DNA of 64,000 nt from Pseudomonas fluorescens (lineage in GTDB: Bacteria; Pseudomonadota; Gammaproteobacteria; Pseudomonadales; Pseudomonadaceae). Below, piece by piece: positions 8,927 through 17,627 of the stretch. The DNA lies in NCBI RefSeq assembly GCF_000967965.1, contig NZ_LACC01000030.1, positions 38,497 through 102,496 of the forward strand, read 5' to 3'. Every line of letters starts with the position of its first letter. Position 1 is the first letter of the stretch. A program made the translations under genes and the position numbers. The notes below the pieces were generated by a model. The model made no database searches. It worked only from the letters and a program-made list of their open reading frames with translations, and was not told the DNA's origin.

Positions 8927-9478
8927 TCAATCATCCGGCATTTCAGGCGGCTTGGAGGGCTTGGCCGGTTTGCTGTTTTTTCCGGGTTTGGCGCCTTTGA
9001 CCGCAGGCTCCGCTTCAGCGACGGGTGCAGCCACGGTCGCGGTAAATTCTTTCTCGGCCGCGGGCAACTGATCGACAGCGCTGAAAATCTCGTCCAGCTT
9101 GAAGGCGTCCGATTGCTCAAGTTTCTTTTCGCCGTCCTTGCCGACCAGGATCACCTTGGTCTTGGCGCCAGCACCCAGCTTGAGCGAGCGGATCAGCGCC
9201 GCCGTGTCCTGTGGCCCCAGGTCTTTGCCGTCGCGCTGGCCCATCAGGTTGAGCACGGTGTAGAGCACCATGTTGCGGTCGGTGAAACCCTTGCGGTTGG
9301 CTGGCTCATCCAGAGACTTTTTCAGGCCGACCCAGTTCGGATCAACCGTGCTCGGAGCGATGACAATCAGTGGCCGAGCCCTGCCCTTGTCCATGTCCAG
9401 CGGTGAGTCGCCATCGGCGGCGAACGAGGTGCCGGCAATCGCCAGCAAAGTAGCCAGGGTCAGTGACCTGATGAGCAT
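8927..9478 (-). CDS. DUF4174-like exported protein with lysine/proline-rich tail
   Basis: 183 residues with a clear signal peptide (MLIRSLTLATLLAIAGTSFA). The middle (about residues 25-125) has the PLIVIAPSTVDPNW start and the VILVGKDGEKKL end of the thioredoxin-fold-like DUF4174 family, whose function is unknown. The last 35 residues are low complexity, rich in Lys, Pro, Ala and Gly. The start was set at 9478 because the AAGGAG ribosome site ends 6 bases before it; the ATG at 9484 directly abuts that site. The long upstream open frame to 9598 is therefore not used. Monocistronic. Confidence 0.7.
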   Translation of the reverse strand: MLIRSLTLATLLAIAGTSFAADGDSPLDMDKGRARPLIVIAPSTVDPNWVGLKKSLDEPANRKGFTDRNMVLYTVLNLMGQRDGKDLGPQDTAALIRSLKLGAGAKTKVILVGKDGEKKLEQSDAFKLDEIFSAVDQLPAAEKEFTATVAAPVAEAEPAVKGAKPGKNSKPAKPSKPPEMPDD

Positions 9479-9658
9479 GCGCATCTCCTTCTGATATCCA
9501 CGCTCTAATGATTGCGCATCGCGGCGATCGTTCCGGGTGACGTACCGCAAATATTTTTCGCCTTGCCCCAAGCTTAGGTCAGGGCGGTCATTGCGCAACA
9601 GGCTGGGCTAATCTGAAGGCTCATGACAACCCGCCTGATCCGTCGTGAGGACTTGCCC

Positions 9659-10027
9659 ATGAGCACTCAGTTGAATCACACCATCGTCTGGTGCCGGGAC
9701 AAGCAGGTTTCGGCGAATTTCCTGGCCAGCCTCCTTGGCCTGCCCGCCCCGCAGCCCTTTGGGCCCATGCTGATCGTCAAACTGGATAACGACGTGTCAC
9801 TGGATTTCTACGACAACGACCCGCCGATAGCGTCCCAGCACTACGCATTCTTGATGGGCGACGAGGATTTCGATGCGGCCTTCGCACGCCTGCAAGCCAA
9901 CGGTCAGCCGTGGTGGGCCGACCCGGGCAAGCAGCGACTGAGGGAGATCAATGATTACGCGGGAGGACGGCGGGTGTATTTCGATGACCCGGACGGGCAT
10001 CTGCTGGAAATATTCACCCGCGAATGA
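9659..10027 (+). CDS. VOC-family (glyoxalase-fold) protein
   Basis: 122 residues, one vicinal-oxygen-chelate domain: LNHTIVWCRD at the start, LDNDVSLDFYDN in the middle and the metal-ligand region VYFDDPDGHLLEIFTR at the end. Such single-domain proteins act as dimers in glyoxalase, fosfomycin-resistance-like or dioxygenase-like roles. The terminal DGHLLEI motif supplies the conserved Glu. A GTGAGG ribosome site precedes ATG 9659; an upstream ATG at 9623 in the same frame is less likely. No specific substrate can be given. Confidence 0.8.
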   Translation: MSTQLNHTIVWCRDKQVSANFLASLLGLPAPQPFGPMLIVKLDNDVSLDFYDNDPPIASQHYAFLMGDEDFDAAFARLQANGQPWWADPGKQRLREINDYAGGRRVYFDDPDGHLLEIFTRE

Positions 10028-10047
10028 AGCTTTCGTGGCGGCTTGAA

Positions 10048-10833
10048 TCAGAACGCCAGTTTGTAGCCGATCAACAACAGCATGGTCGCCAGGCAAGGGC
10101 GCAGCAATTCGTCGGAGATGCGCCCGGTCAGGTGGCTGCCCAGGTAAATCCCCGGCAACGAGCCCACCAGCAAGTAACCCAGGACGTGCCAATCCATGTT
10201 GCCCATGCTGGCATGGCCAAGCCCCGCGACCAGGGTCAGCGGCACGGCGTGGGCGATTTCAGTCCCCACCAGGCGGCGGGTCGGCAGCATCGGATAGAGG
10301 ATGAACAGTGCCACGGTGCCCAGTGCACCGGCGCCGATGGACGTCAGCGCGACCATGGTGCCAAGGACCAGCCCGGTGATGACCGTCATCACATTCAAGC
10401 GCAATCCGCTGGGGTTGTAGTTGCCGCCCGCACGTTTGTGGGCGAAGTCGAGCAGGCGCTTCTTGAACAGGATCGCCAGTGCCGTGGCAAACAACACAAA
10501 ACCGAGGGCCTGCTTGATGATCGCGTTCATCGCCTCGGGGGCGCTGTGCAGGGTGCTGAGAAACCACAGCGTCAACGCCACCGCAGGCACGCTGCCCAAG
10601 GTCAACCAGCCGGTAATCGCCCAGTCGATGTTGTTGTTCTTGCGGTGAACCAGTACACCGCTGGATTTGGTGATGGCGGCGTATAGCAGATCGGTACCGA
10701 CGGCCGTCGCCGGGTTGATGCCGAACCCTAGCAGGATCGGCGTCATAAGCGACCCGCCACCCACGCCAGTCATGCCGACGATGAAGCCGACGACCAGCCC
10801 GGCAACGACCAACCCGATGTTCACTAAATCCAT
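10048..10833 (-). CDS. TauE/SafE (TSUP) family permease
   Basis: 261 residues with about eight hydrophobic segments in two repeats. The N-terminal repeat carries the family motif GFIVGMTGVGGGSLMTPIL and the following NPATAVGTDLLYAAITKSSG. The C-terminal repeat carries the ISDELLRP region before the last helix. TSUP proteins move sulfite, sulfoacetate or other organosulfur anions across the inner membrane, but direction and substrate vary. ATG 10833 is chosen; GTG codons at 10845 and 10854 are alternatives, none with a clear ribosome site. Convergent with the VOC gene, ends 20 bp apart. Confidence 0.82.
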   Translation of the reverse strand: MDLVNIGLVVAGLVVGFIVGMTGVGGGSLMTPILLGFGINPATAVGTDLLYAAITKSSGVLVHRKNNNIDWAITGWLTLGSVPAVALTLWFLSTLHSAPEAMNAIIKQALGFVLFATALAILFKKRLLDFAHKRAGGNYNPSGLRLNVMTVITGLVLGTMVALTSIGAGALGTVALFILYPMLPTRRLVGTEIAHAVPLTLVAGLGHASMGNMDWHVLGYLLVGSLPGIYLGSHLTGRISDELLRPCLATMLLLIGYKLAF

Positions 10834-10961
10834 GAATACGTCCACAAAGATCACAAGGGAAATCTGGCCCGCAGCATAGCGATATTTCTTATAACCAGTT
10901 ATATCGATGCGATCTATCTTTATACCCTGAATTCAATTCCCACAAGGAATATGTGTCGTGC

Positions 10962-11711
10962 TCACTGAACCGGCAGGAAATTCAGGAACAGCAGGCTCTG
11001 GGCATAGTTCAGGCCGATGCGCCGGTAGCGTTCGTCGAGCATCTGGGTCAGCAGGTCCAGCCGGGCGACGATCTTGCCGAACTCGACGGCGAAGCTCAGG
11101 TTGCTGCCCTCCTCCGAGATTTCGTTGGAGAACAGCAAGGGCAGGCCCTCTTTGTTCTGTCGCTGGCTGAGGATCCAGGTGGCGATCTCGATGTTGCGCG
11201 CGGCATTGCTGACGAACACCGGGTTGATCGTATCGGTCATGTAGAACTCGAGGCGATTGCCATGGGCGGTCACCAGCATGCTGCCGATGGCATAGATGAA
11301 CGCCCCGACCCGGTCGCCGAGAAACTCCGGGCTCATGGCAAACCTCAGGGCCGCAAGGTCCTTTTTGCCGCCCAGGGTCGGTAATGGCTGCTGCAGCTCA
11401 ATGGCCATGCGCACTTGCTTGCCGGCGGTGCGGGCATCGAGGAAACCGGATTTTTTCAACTCATCGGGGTTACGCAGGTAGAGCTTGCTCATCAACAGGT
11501 AAAGGCTGTCGAGGTTGTCGCGCATGGTCAGGGTGGCCATACGGTCGACGCTGGTTTGCAGGAACTCCTGGGGTTTGCCTTCGCGCATCTGGTTGATGAT
11601 GTCGCCGCCCTGCTGTTGGCTGCAACCGGTGACGAAGAACATCGACAGACCTGCCAGCAGTAGGCAATGACGGCGGATTTTAGTGGTGATCGCGGGTGAA
11701 ACTCGAGCCAT
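10962..11711 (-). CDS. Orphan lipoprotein of unknown function
   Basis: 249 residues. From ATG 11711 the product starts with a basic segment (TTKIRRH), a hydrophobic stretch and the lipobox FVTGC at about residue 29, so it is likely a lipid-anchored envelope protein. The rest is soluble and mostly helical, with LYLLMSKLYLRNPDELKKSG in the middle and RYRRIGLNYAQSLLFLNFL near the C terminus. I do not recognise a family. The open frame extends upstream to 11837, but only 11711 puts the lipobox at a signal-peptide distance. It is divergent from the aldo/keto reductase. Confidence 0.7.
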   Translation of the reverse strand: MARVSPAITTKIRRHCLLLAGLSMFFVTGCSQQQGGDIINQMREGKPQEFLQTSVDRMATLTMRDNLDSLYLLMSKLYLRNPDELKKSGFLDARTAGKQVRMAIELQQPLPTLGGKKDLAALRFAMSPEFLGDRVGAFIYAIGSMLVTAHGNRLEFYMTDTINPVFVSNAARNIEIATWILSQRQNKEGLPLLFSNEISEEGSNLSFAVEFGKIVARLDLLTQMLDERYRRIGLNYAQSLLFLNFLPVQ

Positions 11712-11919
11712 GGGTTCTTGGACTTGGGCATGGGCCGGCGGTGGGGATCGCCGCTGGCTGCCATGGATAGAGCCGGACATTTCGAAAAAGTGCAGTATCG
11801 GCACAGAGCAATCGATCACCGGCAGGGTGCAGTTCAAGAGATCACAGCCTGTGGCGGAACCGATGGACTATTCTGCTGCCCACTGAAACAACCATCGGCA
11901 TTCATAAAGGAGGTTTTGC

Positions 11920-12741
11920 ATGCGCACGCTTGAACTGGCCGGCACCCGGGTTCCGGTCATCGGCCAGGGGACCTGGCAGATGGGCGAAGACCGTTCACGG
12001 CACACGGAAGAAGTCGCGGCACTGCGCCTGGGCATCGAACTGGGCATGACCCTGATCGACACCGCTGAGATGTACGCCGAAGGCGGCGCCGAGGAAGTGG
12101 TCCGCGATGCCATCGCCGGTCAGCGCGACAGCGTCTTTCTGGTCAGCAAGGTGTACCCGCACAACGCCAGCCGCCAGGGCATTCCCCTGGCTTGCGAGCG
12201 CAGCCTGCGCAGGCTTGGCACCGATTATATCGACCTGTACCTGTTGCATTGGCGCGGCCAGTATCCCCTGGAAGAAACCGTCGACGCCTTCGAGCGCTTG
12301 CGCGAAGCCGGCAAGATCGGCCGTTGGGGCGTGTCCAACTTCGACCTCGACGACCTGCTGGAACTGGAAGCTCCGGCCTGTACCACCAATCAGGTGCTCT
12401 ACAACCTGGAACAACGGGGCATAGAATTTGATTTGCTGCCCTGGAGCCAGCAACGGCGGCTGCCGGTCATGGCTTACTGCCCGATTGGCCAGGGCGGTAA
12501 AATGCTCGCCAATACTACGCTCAGGCAAGTGTCCGCCCGTCACGGCGTCACACCGGCACAGGTGGCACTGGCATGGATACTGCGTCAGGAGGGAGTGATC
12601 GCCATCCCCAAGGCGGTCCGACTCGAACATGTACGCTTCAACGCCCAGGCCGCCATGTTGCAGCTTGAGCCCGGGGATCTGGAGGCGCTGGACCAAGCGT
12701 TTCACGCGCCACAACGCAAACAGCGGCTGGCCATGGTCTGA
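11920..12741 (+). CDS. Aldo/keto reductase
   Basis: 273 residues, single AKR barrel domain, NADPH-dependent carbonyl reduction in the cytoplasm. The catalytic tetrad is visible: Asp and Tyr in LIDTAEMYAEG (about residues 46-56), Lys in FLVSKVYPHN and His in YLLHWRG. The cofactor-binding end is near IAIPKAVRLEHVRFN. A very strong ribosome site (AAGGAGG) lies 7 bases before ATG 11920. The physiological substrate is unknown. The DUF1810 gene follows 29 bp later on the same strand and may be cotranscribed. Confidence 0.87.
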   Translation: MRTLELAGTRVPVIGQGTWQMGEDRSRHTEEVAALRLGIELGMTLIDTAEMYAEGGAEEVVRDAIAGQRDSVFLVSKVYPHNASRQGIPLACERSLRRLGTDYIDLYLLHWRGQYPLEETVDAFERLREAGKIGRWGVSNFDLDDLLELEAPACTTNQVLYNLEQRGIEFDLLPWSQQRRLPVMAYCPIGQGGKMLANTTLRQVSARHGVTPAQVALAWILRQEGVIAIPKAVRLEHVRFNAQAAMLQLEPGDLEALDQAFHAPQRKQRLAMV

Positions 12742-12770
12742 ACCACCGCAGTCTGTCAGAGAGCTTCGTC

Positions 12771-13241
12771 ATGAGAAGCACCGACCACCTGGACCCGTTC
12801 AATCTGCAACGTTTTCTCCAGGCTCAGGAACCGGTATTCGAGCGGGTTCAAAACGAGCTGAACAACGGACACAAGCGCAGTCACTGGATGTGGTTCATTT
12901 TTCCGCAGTTTGCCGGGCTCGGCGGCAGCGAGATGTCGCGCCGCTTTGCCATCCGCTCGCGGGAGGAAGCCCTGGCCTACCTTGAGCATCCGTTACTGGG
13001 CGCCCGGCTGCGCACCTGTACCCAGGAAGTGCTGAACATCCGGGAGCGCTCGGTAGCGGGGATTTTCGGTCATCCCGACGACCTGAAGTTTCACTCCTCG
13101 ATGACCCTGTTTGCCCAGGTCGCCGACGCCGACAGCCTTTTCCAGCAAGCCTTGAACCAGTACTTCCACGGCATCCTGGATGACTGGACCCTGTCGCTGA
13201 TGGACTCAAAACAGGCCCAGTTGCCCACCAATCAGGGTTGA
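12771..13241 (+). CDS. DUF1810 family protein
   Basis: 156 residues, the usual size for this family of unknown function. It starts with DPFNLQRFLQAQEPVFERV and carries the diagnostic KRSHWMWFIFPQ motif (about residues 35-46) and the later DLKFHSSMTLFAQV segment. The last 36 bases overlap the 3' end of the convergent polB gene on the other strand. Start ATG 12771 lies 29 bp after the aldo/keto reductase stop. No biochemical role is claimed. Confidence 0.8.
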   Translation: MRSTDHLDPFNLQRFLQAQEPVFERVQNELNNGHKRSHWMWFIFPQFAGLGGSEMSRRFAIRSREEALAYLEHPLLGARLRTCTQEVLNIRERSVAGIFGHPDDLKFHSSMTLFAQVADADSLFQQALNQYFHGILDDWTLSLMDSKQAQLPTNQG

Positions 13242-15569
13242 GAAGTCGTCGTCGACAAACGGCAGTATCGCGTCCGCCACCGGTTGCAGCTGCCGGGTGA
13301 TGTAGTGGTCGTAATCGATGGGCGCGCTACGCACTTCCAGCGGTTCGGGGCCGGCGACGGTGATCACGTAGCTGATCCAGCCGCCGTTCTGGTACTGGCG
13401 CGGGCGGCCCTGCCGGTCGTTGTACTCGTCGGCCAGGCGCGCCGCGCGCACATGGGGCGGTACGTTGCGCTGATAGTCATCGAGGGTGCGGCGCAGGCGT
13501 TTGCGGTAGATCAGCCGGTCATCGAATTCGCCGGCCAGGGTCTTGCGCACGTAGTCACGCACATAGTCCTGGTAGGGCTTGCGCAGGAAGATCCGCGAAT
13601 ACAGCTCTTGCTGGAATTGCCGGGCCAGCAGCGACCAGTCGGTGCGCACGGTTTCCAGGCCTTTGTAGACCATTTCGTCGCTGCCGTCGTCCCGGGTGAC
13701 CAGCCCGGCGTAGCGCTTCTTGCTGCCTTCTTCGGCGCCGCGAATGGTCGGCATCAAAAAACGCTTGTAGTGGGTTTCGAACTGCAATTCGAGAACGCTC
13801 TGCAGGCCGTATTCCTGCTGCACGTGCTCGCGCCACCACTGATTGACGTGCGCCACCAGCGCATGGCCGATCTGCGCCGCCTCCTGCTGGCCATGAGCGC
13901 GACGCAGCCAGACGAAGGTCGAGTCGGTGTCGCCGTAAATCACCGCATGCCCCTGGGCCTCGATCAACTGGCGGGTGCGCAGCATGATTTCGTGTCCGCG
14001 CAAGGTGATGGACGACGCCAGGCGCGTGTCGAAGAAGCGACAACCGCTGGAGCCGAGCACACCGTAAAAGGCGTTCATGATGATTTTCAGCGCCTGGGAC
14101 AGCGGTGCGTTGTGTTCGCGCTTGGCAGTTTCCCGGCCTTCGGCCACCCGGGCGACGATGGATGGCAGGCAATGTCGGGTGCGAGAAAAGCGCGCGCCAC
14201 GAAAACCCGGCACCGACTCGCTGTCGTCCGGATGCTTGAGCCCTTCAATCAGCCCCACGGGGTCAATCAGGAAGGTGCGGATGATCGACGGATAGAGGCT
14301 TTTGTAGTCGAGCACCAGCACCGACTCGTACAACCCCGGTTGCGAATCCATGACAAACCCGCCGGGACTGGCTTGCGGTGGCTTGCCGCCGAGGTTGGGT
14401 GCAACGAAACCCTGACGGTGCATCAGCGGCATGTACAGGTGCGTGAACGCCGCCACCGAACCGCCCATGCGATCGGCCGGCAAACCGGTGACGCTGGCCC
14501 GCTCCAGCAGGAAGGTGAGCAACTCGGTCCTGGCGAAAATCCGCGTGACCAGTTCGCAGTCCTTGAGGTTGTATGTGGCCAGCGCCGGTTTGTCCTCGGC
14601 GAACATACGATTGATTTCGTCCATGCGCTGGTACGGGTTGTCGATGGACTTGCCCTCGCCGAGCAAGGTTTGCGCGACGTTTTCCAGGCTGAACGAGGGG
14701 AAGCTCCAGGTCGCCGAACGCAGGGCCTCGATACCGTCGATAATCAAGCGGCCAGCGGCTGAAGCGAAGTAATGGTTGCCGCTGCCGTGTTCACGCCACT
14801 GCATTTCCTCGCCGCCACGCCCCAGTTTCAACGGCACCGCCAGGCGTCGGGCGTGTTCGTGGAGCACCCGCAAGTCGAACTGCACAACGTTCCAGCCGAT
14901 GATCACGTCGGGGTCGAACCGGGCAAACCAGTCGTTGAGCTTTTTCAGCAACAGGGTCCGCGAATCGCAGTATTCGAGCTGGAAATCCACCTGGCTAGCG
15001 TCGCCGTTGGGCGGACCGAGCATGTACACCTGACGCTCGCCGCAGCCTTCCAATGCGATGGAATACAACTCGCCCTGGGCGGTGGTCTCGATGTCCAGGG
15101 ACACCAGTTTCAGGCTTGGCCGGTAATCGGGGTCGGGTTTCATCTGCGCGTCGAGCAGCAGGCCCTCGGAATTCGGCGTGCCACTGAAGCGCACCGGTGC
15201 GGTGATGAAACGTTCCATCATGTAGCGTTCCGGCGGGCGCACGTCGGCTTCGAACACCTCGACACCGGCCCGGCGCAGCGCGGTTTCCAGGCGCATCAAC
15301 TGGCCATGTTGCTGGCAGTAAAGACCGAGGACCGGGCGATGTTCGAAATCCTGCAGGGCCAGGGGCTTGAGCTCGACGTTCTTCTCGTCATGCAAAACGC
15401 TTTCGGCGGGCTGACGCTGCGCAGCGGGGATGAACGCCACCGATGGTTGGTGAGGCAGGCGGATACGCCGGGGACCGCTGTCGGTCGCCAGCCAGAATTC
15501 GACTTCCGTACCGGCCGGGGTGTCGCGCCAATGCCGGGTCAGGACGAAGCCCTGCTGTAGATCCACCAC
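13206..15569 (-). CDS. polB: DNA polymerase II (family B)
   Basis: 787 residues, the length of E. coli Pol II. It is a cytoplasmic repair and translesion DNA polymerase with proofreading. The 3'-5' exonuclease motif I is VSLDIETT (Asp159, Glu161), and exonuclease motif II lies in DPDVIIGWNV. Polymerase motif A is LDYKSLYPSII (Asp421), motif B NAFYGVLGSSG, and motif C YGDTDST (near residue 547). In E. coli the gene is SOS-regulated; I see no CTGT-N8-ACAG LexA box in the 230 bp upstream. The 3' end overlaps the convergent DUF1810 gene by 36 bases. Confidence 0.95.
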   Translation of the reverse strand: MVDLQQGFVLTRHWRDTPAGTEVEFWLATDSGPRRIRLPHQPSVAFIPAAQRQPAESVLHDEKNVELKPLALQDFEHRPVLGLYCQQHGQLMRLETALRRAGVEVFEADVRPPERYMMERFITAPVRFSGTPNSEGLLLDAQMKPDPDYRPSLKLVSLDIETTAQGELYSIALEGCGERQVYMLGPPNGDASQVDFQLEYCDSRTLLLKKLNDWFARFDPDVIIGWNVVQFDLRVLHEHARRLAVPLKLGRGGEEMQWREHGSGNHYFASAAGRLIIDGIEALRSATWSFPSFSLENVAQTLLGEGKSIDNPYQRMDEINRMFAEDKPALATYNLKDCELVTRIFARTELLTFLLERASVTGLPADRMGGSVAAFTHLYMPLMHRQGFVAPNLGGKPPQASPGGFVMDSQPGLYESVLVLDYKSLYPSIIRTFLIDPVGLIEGLKHPDDSESVPGFRGARFSRTRHCLPSIVARVAEGRETAKREHNAPLSQALKIIMNAFYGVLGSSGCRFFDTRLASSITLRGHEIMLRTRQLIEAQGHAVIYGDTDSTFVWLRRAHGQQEAAQIGHALVAHVNQWWREHVQQEYGLQSVLELQFETHYKRFLMPTIRGAEEGSKKRYAGLVTRDDGSDEMVYKGLETVRTDWSLLARQFQQELYSRIFLRKPYQDYVRDYVRKTLAGEFDDRLIYRKRLRRTLDDYQRNVPPHVRAARLADEYNDRQGRPRQYQNGGWISYVITVAGPEPLEVRSAPIDYDHYITRQLQPVADAILPFVDDDFSTLIGGQLGLF

Positions 15570-15800
15570 TGCAAACCTCGAAACTGATTCAGAGGGGGAT
15601 TCTACCCGTCATCAGTCGCGATAGCGCGTATGGCCCCGGTATCTCTGGCCCACAAGTAATCTATTGGCCTGAAATGTGTGGTTTGCCAAAGAAAAACCGT
15701 CGAATGACGTTTTTTACGTGTTAACTGCCGCTTTCGCCCTTGCCCTGAACGCTCGCGTCTACGATTCTTCAAGAACAACGACAACACCCGAGTAACCACC

Positions 15801-16241
15801 ATGAAAACCGTCGCCCAACTGCTCAAGCTCAAAGATCAGAAGAATCAGGAAGTGCACCAGATCAAACCCGACCACATGGTGCTCGAAGCATTGATGAAGA
15901 TGGCCGAGAAAAACGTCGGCGCCTTGCTGGTGGTGGAGAATGATGAAGTGCTGGGCATTATCAGCGAACGGGACTACGCGCGAAAACTGGTGCTGCACGG
16001 CCGCTCTTCGGTGGGCACGCCGGTGCGCGACATCATGGTTTCGCCGGTGATTACCGTCGACACCCACCAAACCGTGGATACCTGTCTGGGCATCATGTCC
16101 GATAGACGCCTGCGTCACTTGCCGGTGGTCGAAGGCGGCAAATTGATCGGCCTGCTGTCGATTGGCGACCTGGTCAAGGAAGCGATTGCCGAACAGGCTG
16201 AACTGATCAAGCAGCTGGAACAGTACATTCGCGGGGAATAA
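15801..16241 (+). CDS. Tandem CBS-domain protein
   Basis: 146 residues with two CBS domains and almost nothing else. The first spans about 20-70 (VLEALMKMAEKNVGALLVVENDEVLGIISERDYAR) and the second about 85-140 (TVDTCLGIMSDRRLRHLPVVEGGKLIGLLSIGDLVK). The pair forms a Bateman module that binds adenine nucleotides and usually acts as an energy-state sensor. Stand-alone proteins of this size are common in Pseudomonas and their partners are generally unknown. The start has a short upstream run of about 230 bp without other genes. A long palindrome follows the stop. Confidence 0.85.
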   Translation: MKTVAQLLKLKDQKNQEVHQIKPDHMVLEALMKMAEKNVGALLVVENDEVLGIISERDYARKLVLHGRSSVGTPVRDIMVSPVITVDTHQTVDTCLGIMSDRRLRHLPVVEGGKLIGLLSIGDLVKEAIAEQAELIKQLEQYIRGE

Positions 16242-16248
16242 GTCGACA

Positions 16249-16300
16249 CACCGAAGATCCCTTGTAGGAGCAGGCGTGCTCCCACAAGGGATCTTCGGTG
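16249..16300. terminator. Long palindrome between CBS and GST genes (bidirectional terminator, REP-like core)
   Basis: CACCGAAGATCCCTTGT at 16249 pairs with ACAAGGGATCTTCGGTG ending at 16300, and the core GGAGCA/TGCTCC continues the stem. The element lies 7 bp after the CBS stop codon and just beyond the end of the convergent GST gene. A termination role is inferred; the core also resembles a decayed REP. Confidence 0.6.
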
Positions 16301-16301
16301 T

Positions 16302-16925
16302 TCAGACCGGCCAATGCCGGGCGAACACCGGTGCCAGTGCCGGGTGGCGGTCGATGCGTTCCAGCCAGGCGAAAAACCCCGGCCGGGCGTTGCGCAAATG
16401 TTCCCGACTGCCCGCCCATCGCGAGATCACTGCCGCCAGCACATCCAGGCCCCCGGGTTTCTCGCTGCCCAGGTACAACTCGCCCGAGAACTGATCGGCA
16501 AACACCTCCCAACTCCAGTGCAGGCGCCGGCGGGCGCCCTCCATGAGGTTCTGCCTGGACGACTCATCCGCCTCGGCCAACCAGCGTTCGGGGTAATCAA
16601 TGATGCCGATGGCCGCATAGCAATTGCTGACGATGTACGCCATGCCGCGAATGGCCTGGTCCCGCTCGGCCGGATCCTGCGGCAACAATCCCGATGCGGG
16701 AAAGCTCAGCCCGAGGTGGATCAGGATCGCCGCGCTCTCGGTCAGGACACTGCCATCGGGTAGCTGCAAGGTCGGAATCTGTTTGAGCGGGTTGAGTTTT
16801 TCCAGCGCCTGGGCCGCCTCCGCGGACGTCTCGACATCGATGAAGCGATAAGGAACATCGCAGAGCTCAAGGGCTGCTTCGATAGCCGCCGCTCCGGAGT
16901 TCAGATGGCCGTAGAGCTGGTGCAT
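16302..16925 (-). CDS. Glutathione S-transferase family protein
   Basis: 207 residues. The N-terminal thioredoxin-like domain (about 1-80) has the glutathione-binding LPDGSVLTESAAILIHLG segment, where ESAA supplies the conserved Glu-Ser pair. The C-terminal all-helical domain follows, ending in RIDRHPALAPVFARH. Such cytoplasmic enzymes conjugate or reduce electrophiles with glutathione. The first residues (HQLYGHLNSGAAAIEAAL) have Ser where many classes have Tyr, Ser or Cys. The class and substrate cannot be fixed. Convergent with the CBS gene. Confidence 0.82.
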   Translation of the reverse strand: MHQLYGHLNSGAAAIEAALELCDVPYRFIDVETSAEAAQALEKLNPLKQIPTLQLPDGSVLTESAAILIHLGLSFPASGLLPQDPAERDQAIRGMAYIVSNCYAAIGIIDYPERWLAEADESSRQNLMEGARRRLHWSWEVFADQFSGELYLGSEKPGGLDVLAAVISRWAGSREHLRNARPGFFAWLERIDRHPALAPVFARHWPV

Positions 16926-17186
16926 AAACGTCTCCTTGCATACCGCGACCTCTGCCGGGCCACATCGACCGTCGCGGCAGAGGAACGCGCCAGCTAACCA
17001 GTGTAGAAGCCGCCGCCCGCCACACAGTGGCCATCCGACGATCGCACCATCACGCTCACAAGAGGTGTGGCGTCGGACCTATCATTGCCGTCGATGTTCA
17101 CCATCACTTCAATGAAGTTCTCTTAAAAAATCCCCGGCGTAACATCTGCTCCATACCAACCCATAAGCACCCCGGAGCACACGATC

Positions 17187-17549
17187 ATGAAACGCCAGAC
17201 CCTCCTCAGCATCGCTTTCTCGGTTTTCGCAGTTAACGCTTTCGCCGCAAACTCTGCTCAACCTGTGGTCGCTGAAGGCGGCTCGGATCGTCTGATTGAA
17301 AGCCGTGTGGCCGAGGGTGGTTCGGATCGCCTGCTGGAAAAACGTGTTGCCGAAGGCGGTTCCGACAAGCTGCTGCAAAACCGTGTCGCTGAAGGCGGTT
17401 CCGACAAGCTCCTGCAAAACCGCGTCGCTGAAGGTGGTTCCGACAAACTGCTGCAAAACCGCGTCGCTGAAGGCGGTTCCGACAAGCTCCTGCAAAACCG
17501 TGTCGCTGAAGGTGGCTCGGACCGTCTGATCGAAAGCCGCGCTGTCTGA
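17187..17549 (+). CDS. Exported VAEGGSD tandem-repeat protein ('phage infection protein' family)
   Basis: 120 residues. A signal peptide (about 1-21, MKRQTLLSIAFSVFAVNAFA) is followed by seven tandem copies of a 13-residue unit, VAEGGSD(R/K)L(L/I)(E/Q)(N/S/K)R, filling the rest of the protein up to a final AV. The four central copies are identical at protein level (VAEGGSDKLLQNR) and the 39-base units differ only at wobble positions. Pseudomonas genomes often label such proteins 'phage infection protein'; I know of no firm mechanism. A strong terminator follows. The regular repeat suggests a solenoid or surface-binding role. Confidence 0.82.
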   Translation: MKRQTLLSIAFSVFAVNAFAANSAQPVVAEGGSDRLIESRVAEGGSDRLLEKRVAEGGSDKLLQNRVAEGGSDKLLQNRVAEGGSDKLLQNRVAEGGSDKLLQNRVAEGGSDRLIESRAV

Positions 17550-17580
17550 ATGCAGTGCTTGACCGCAGAACTCAATGAAA

Positions 17581-17607
17581 ACCCGGCCTCACCCGCCGGG
17601 TTTTTTA
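17581..17607 (+). terminator. Rho-independent terminator after the repeat protein
   Basis: Stem ACCCGGC/GCCGGGT with a 7-base loop, followed by TTTTTTA, 31 bp after the stop codon. Confidence 0.85.
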
Positions 17608-17627
17608 TGCTTTTTTATACGTCGCGA

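Noticed and set aside
13284..14762. 492-codon plus-strand frame inside polB
   Set aside because: Antisense to the polymerase domains of polB with all catalytic motifs present.
17270..17540. Tandem 39-bp repeats resembling a CRISPR array
   Set aside because: The units are contiguous without unique spacers, keep one reading frame and encode VAEGGSD peptides.
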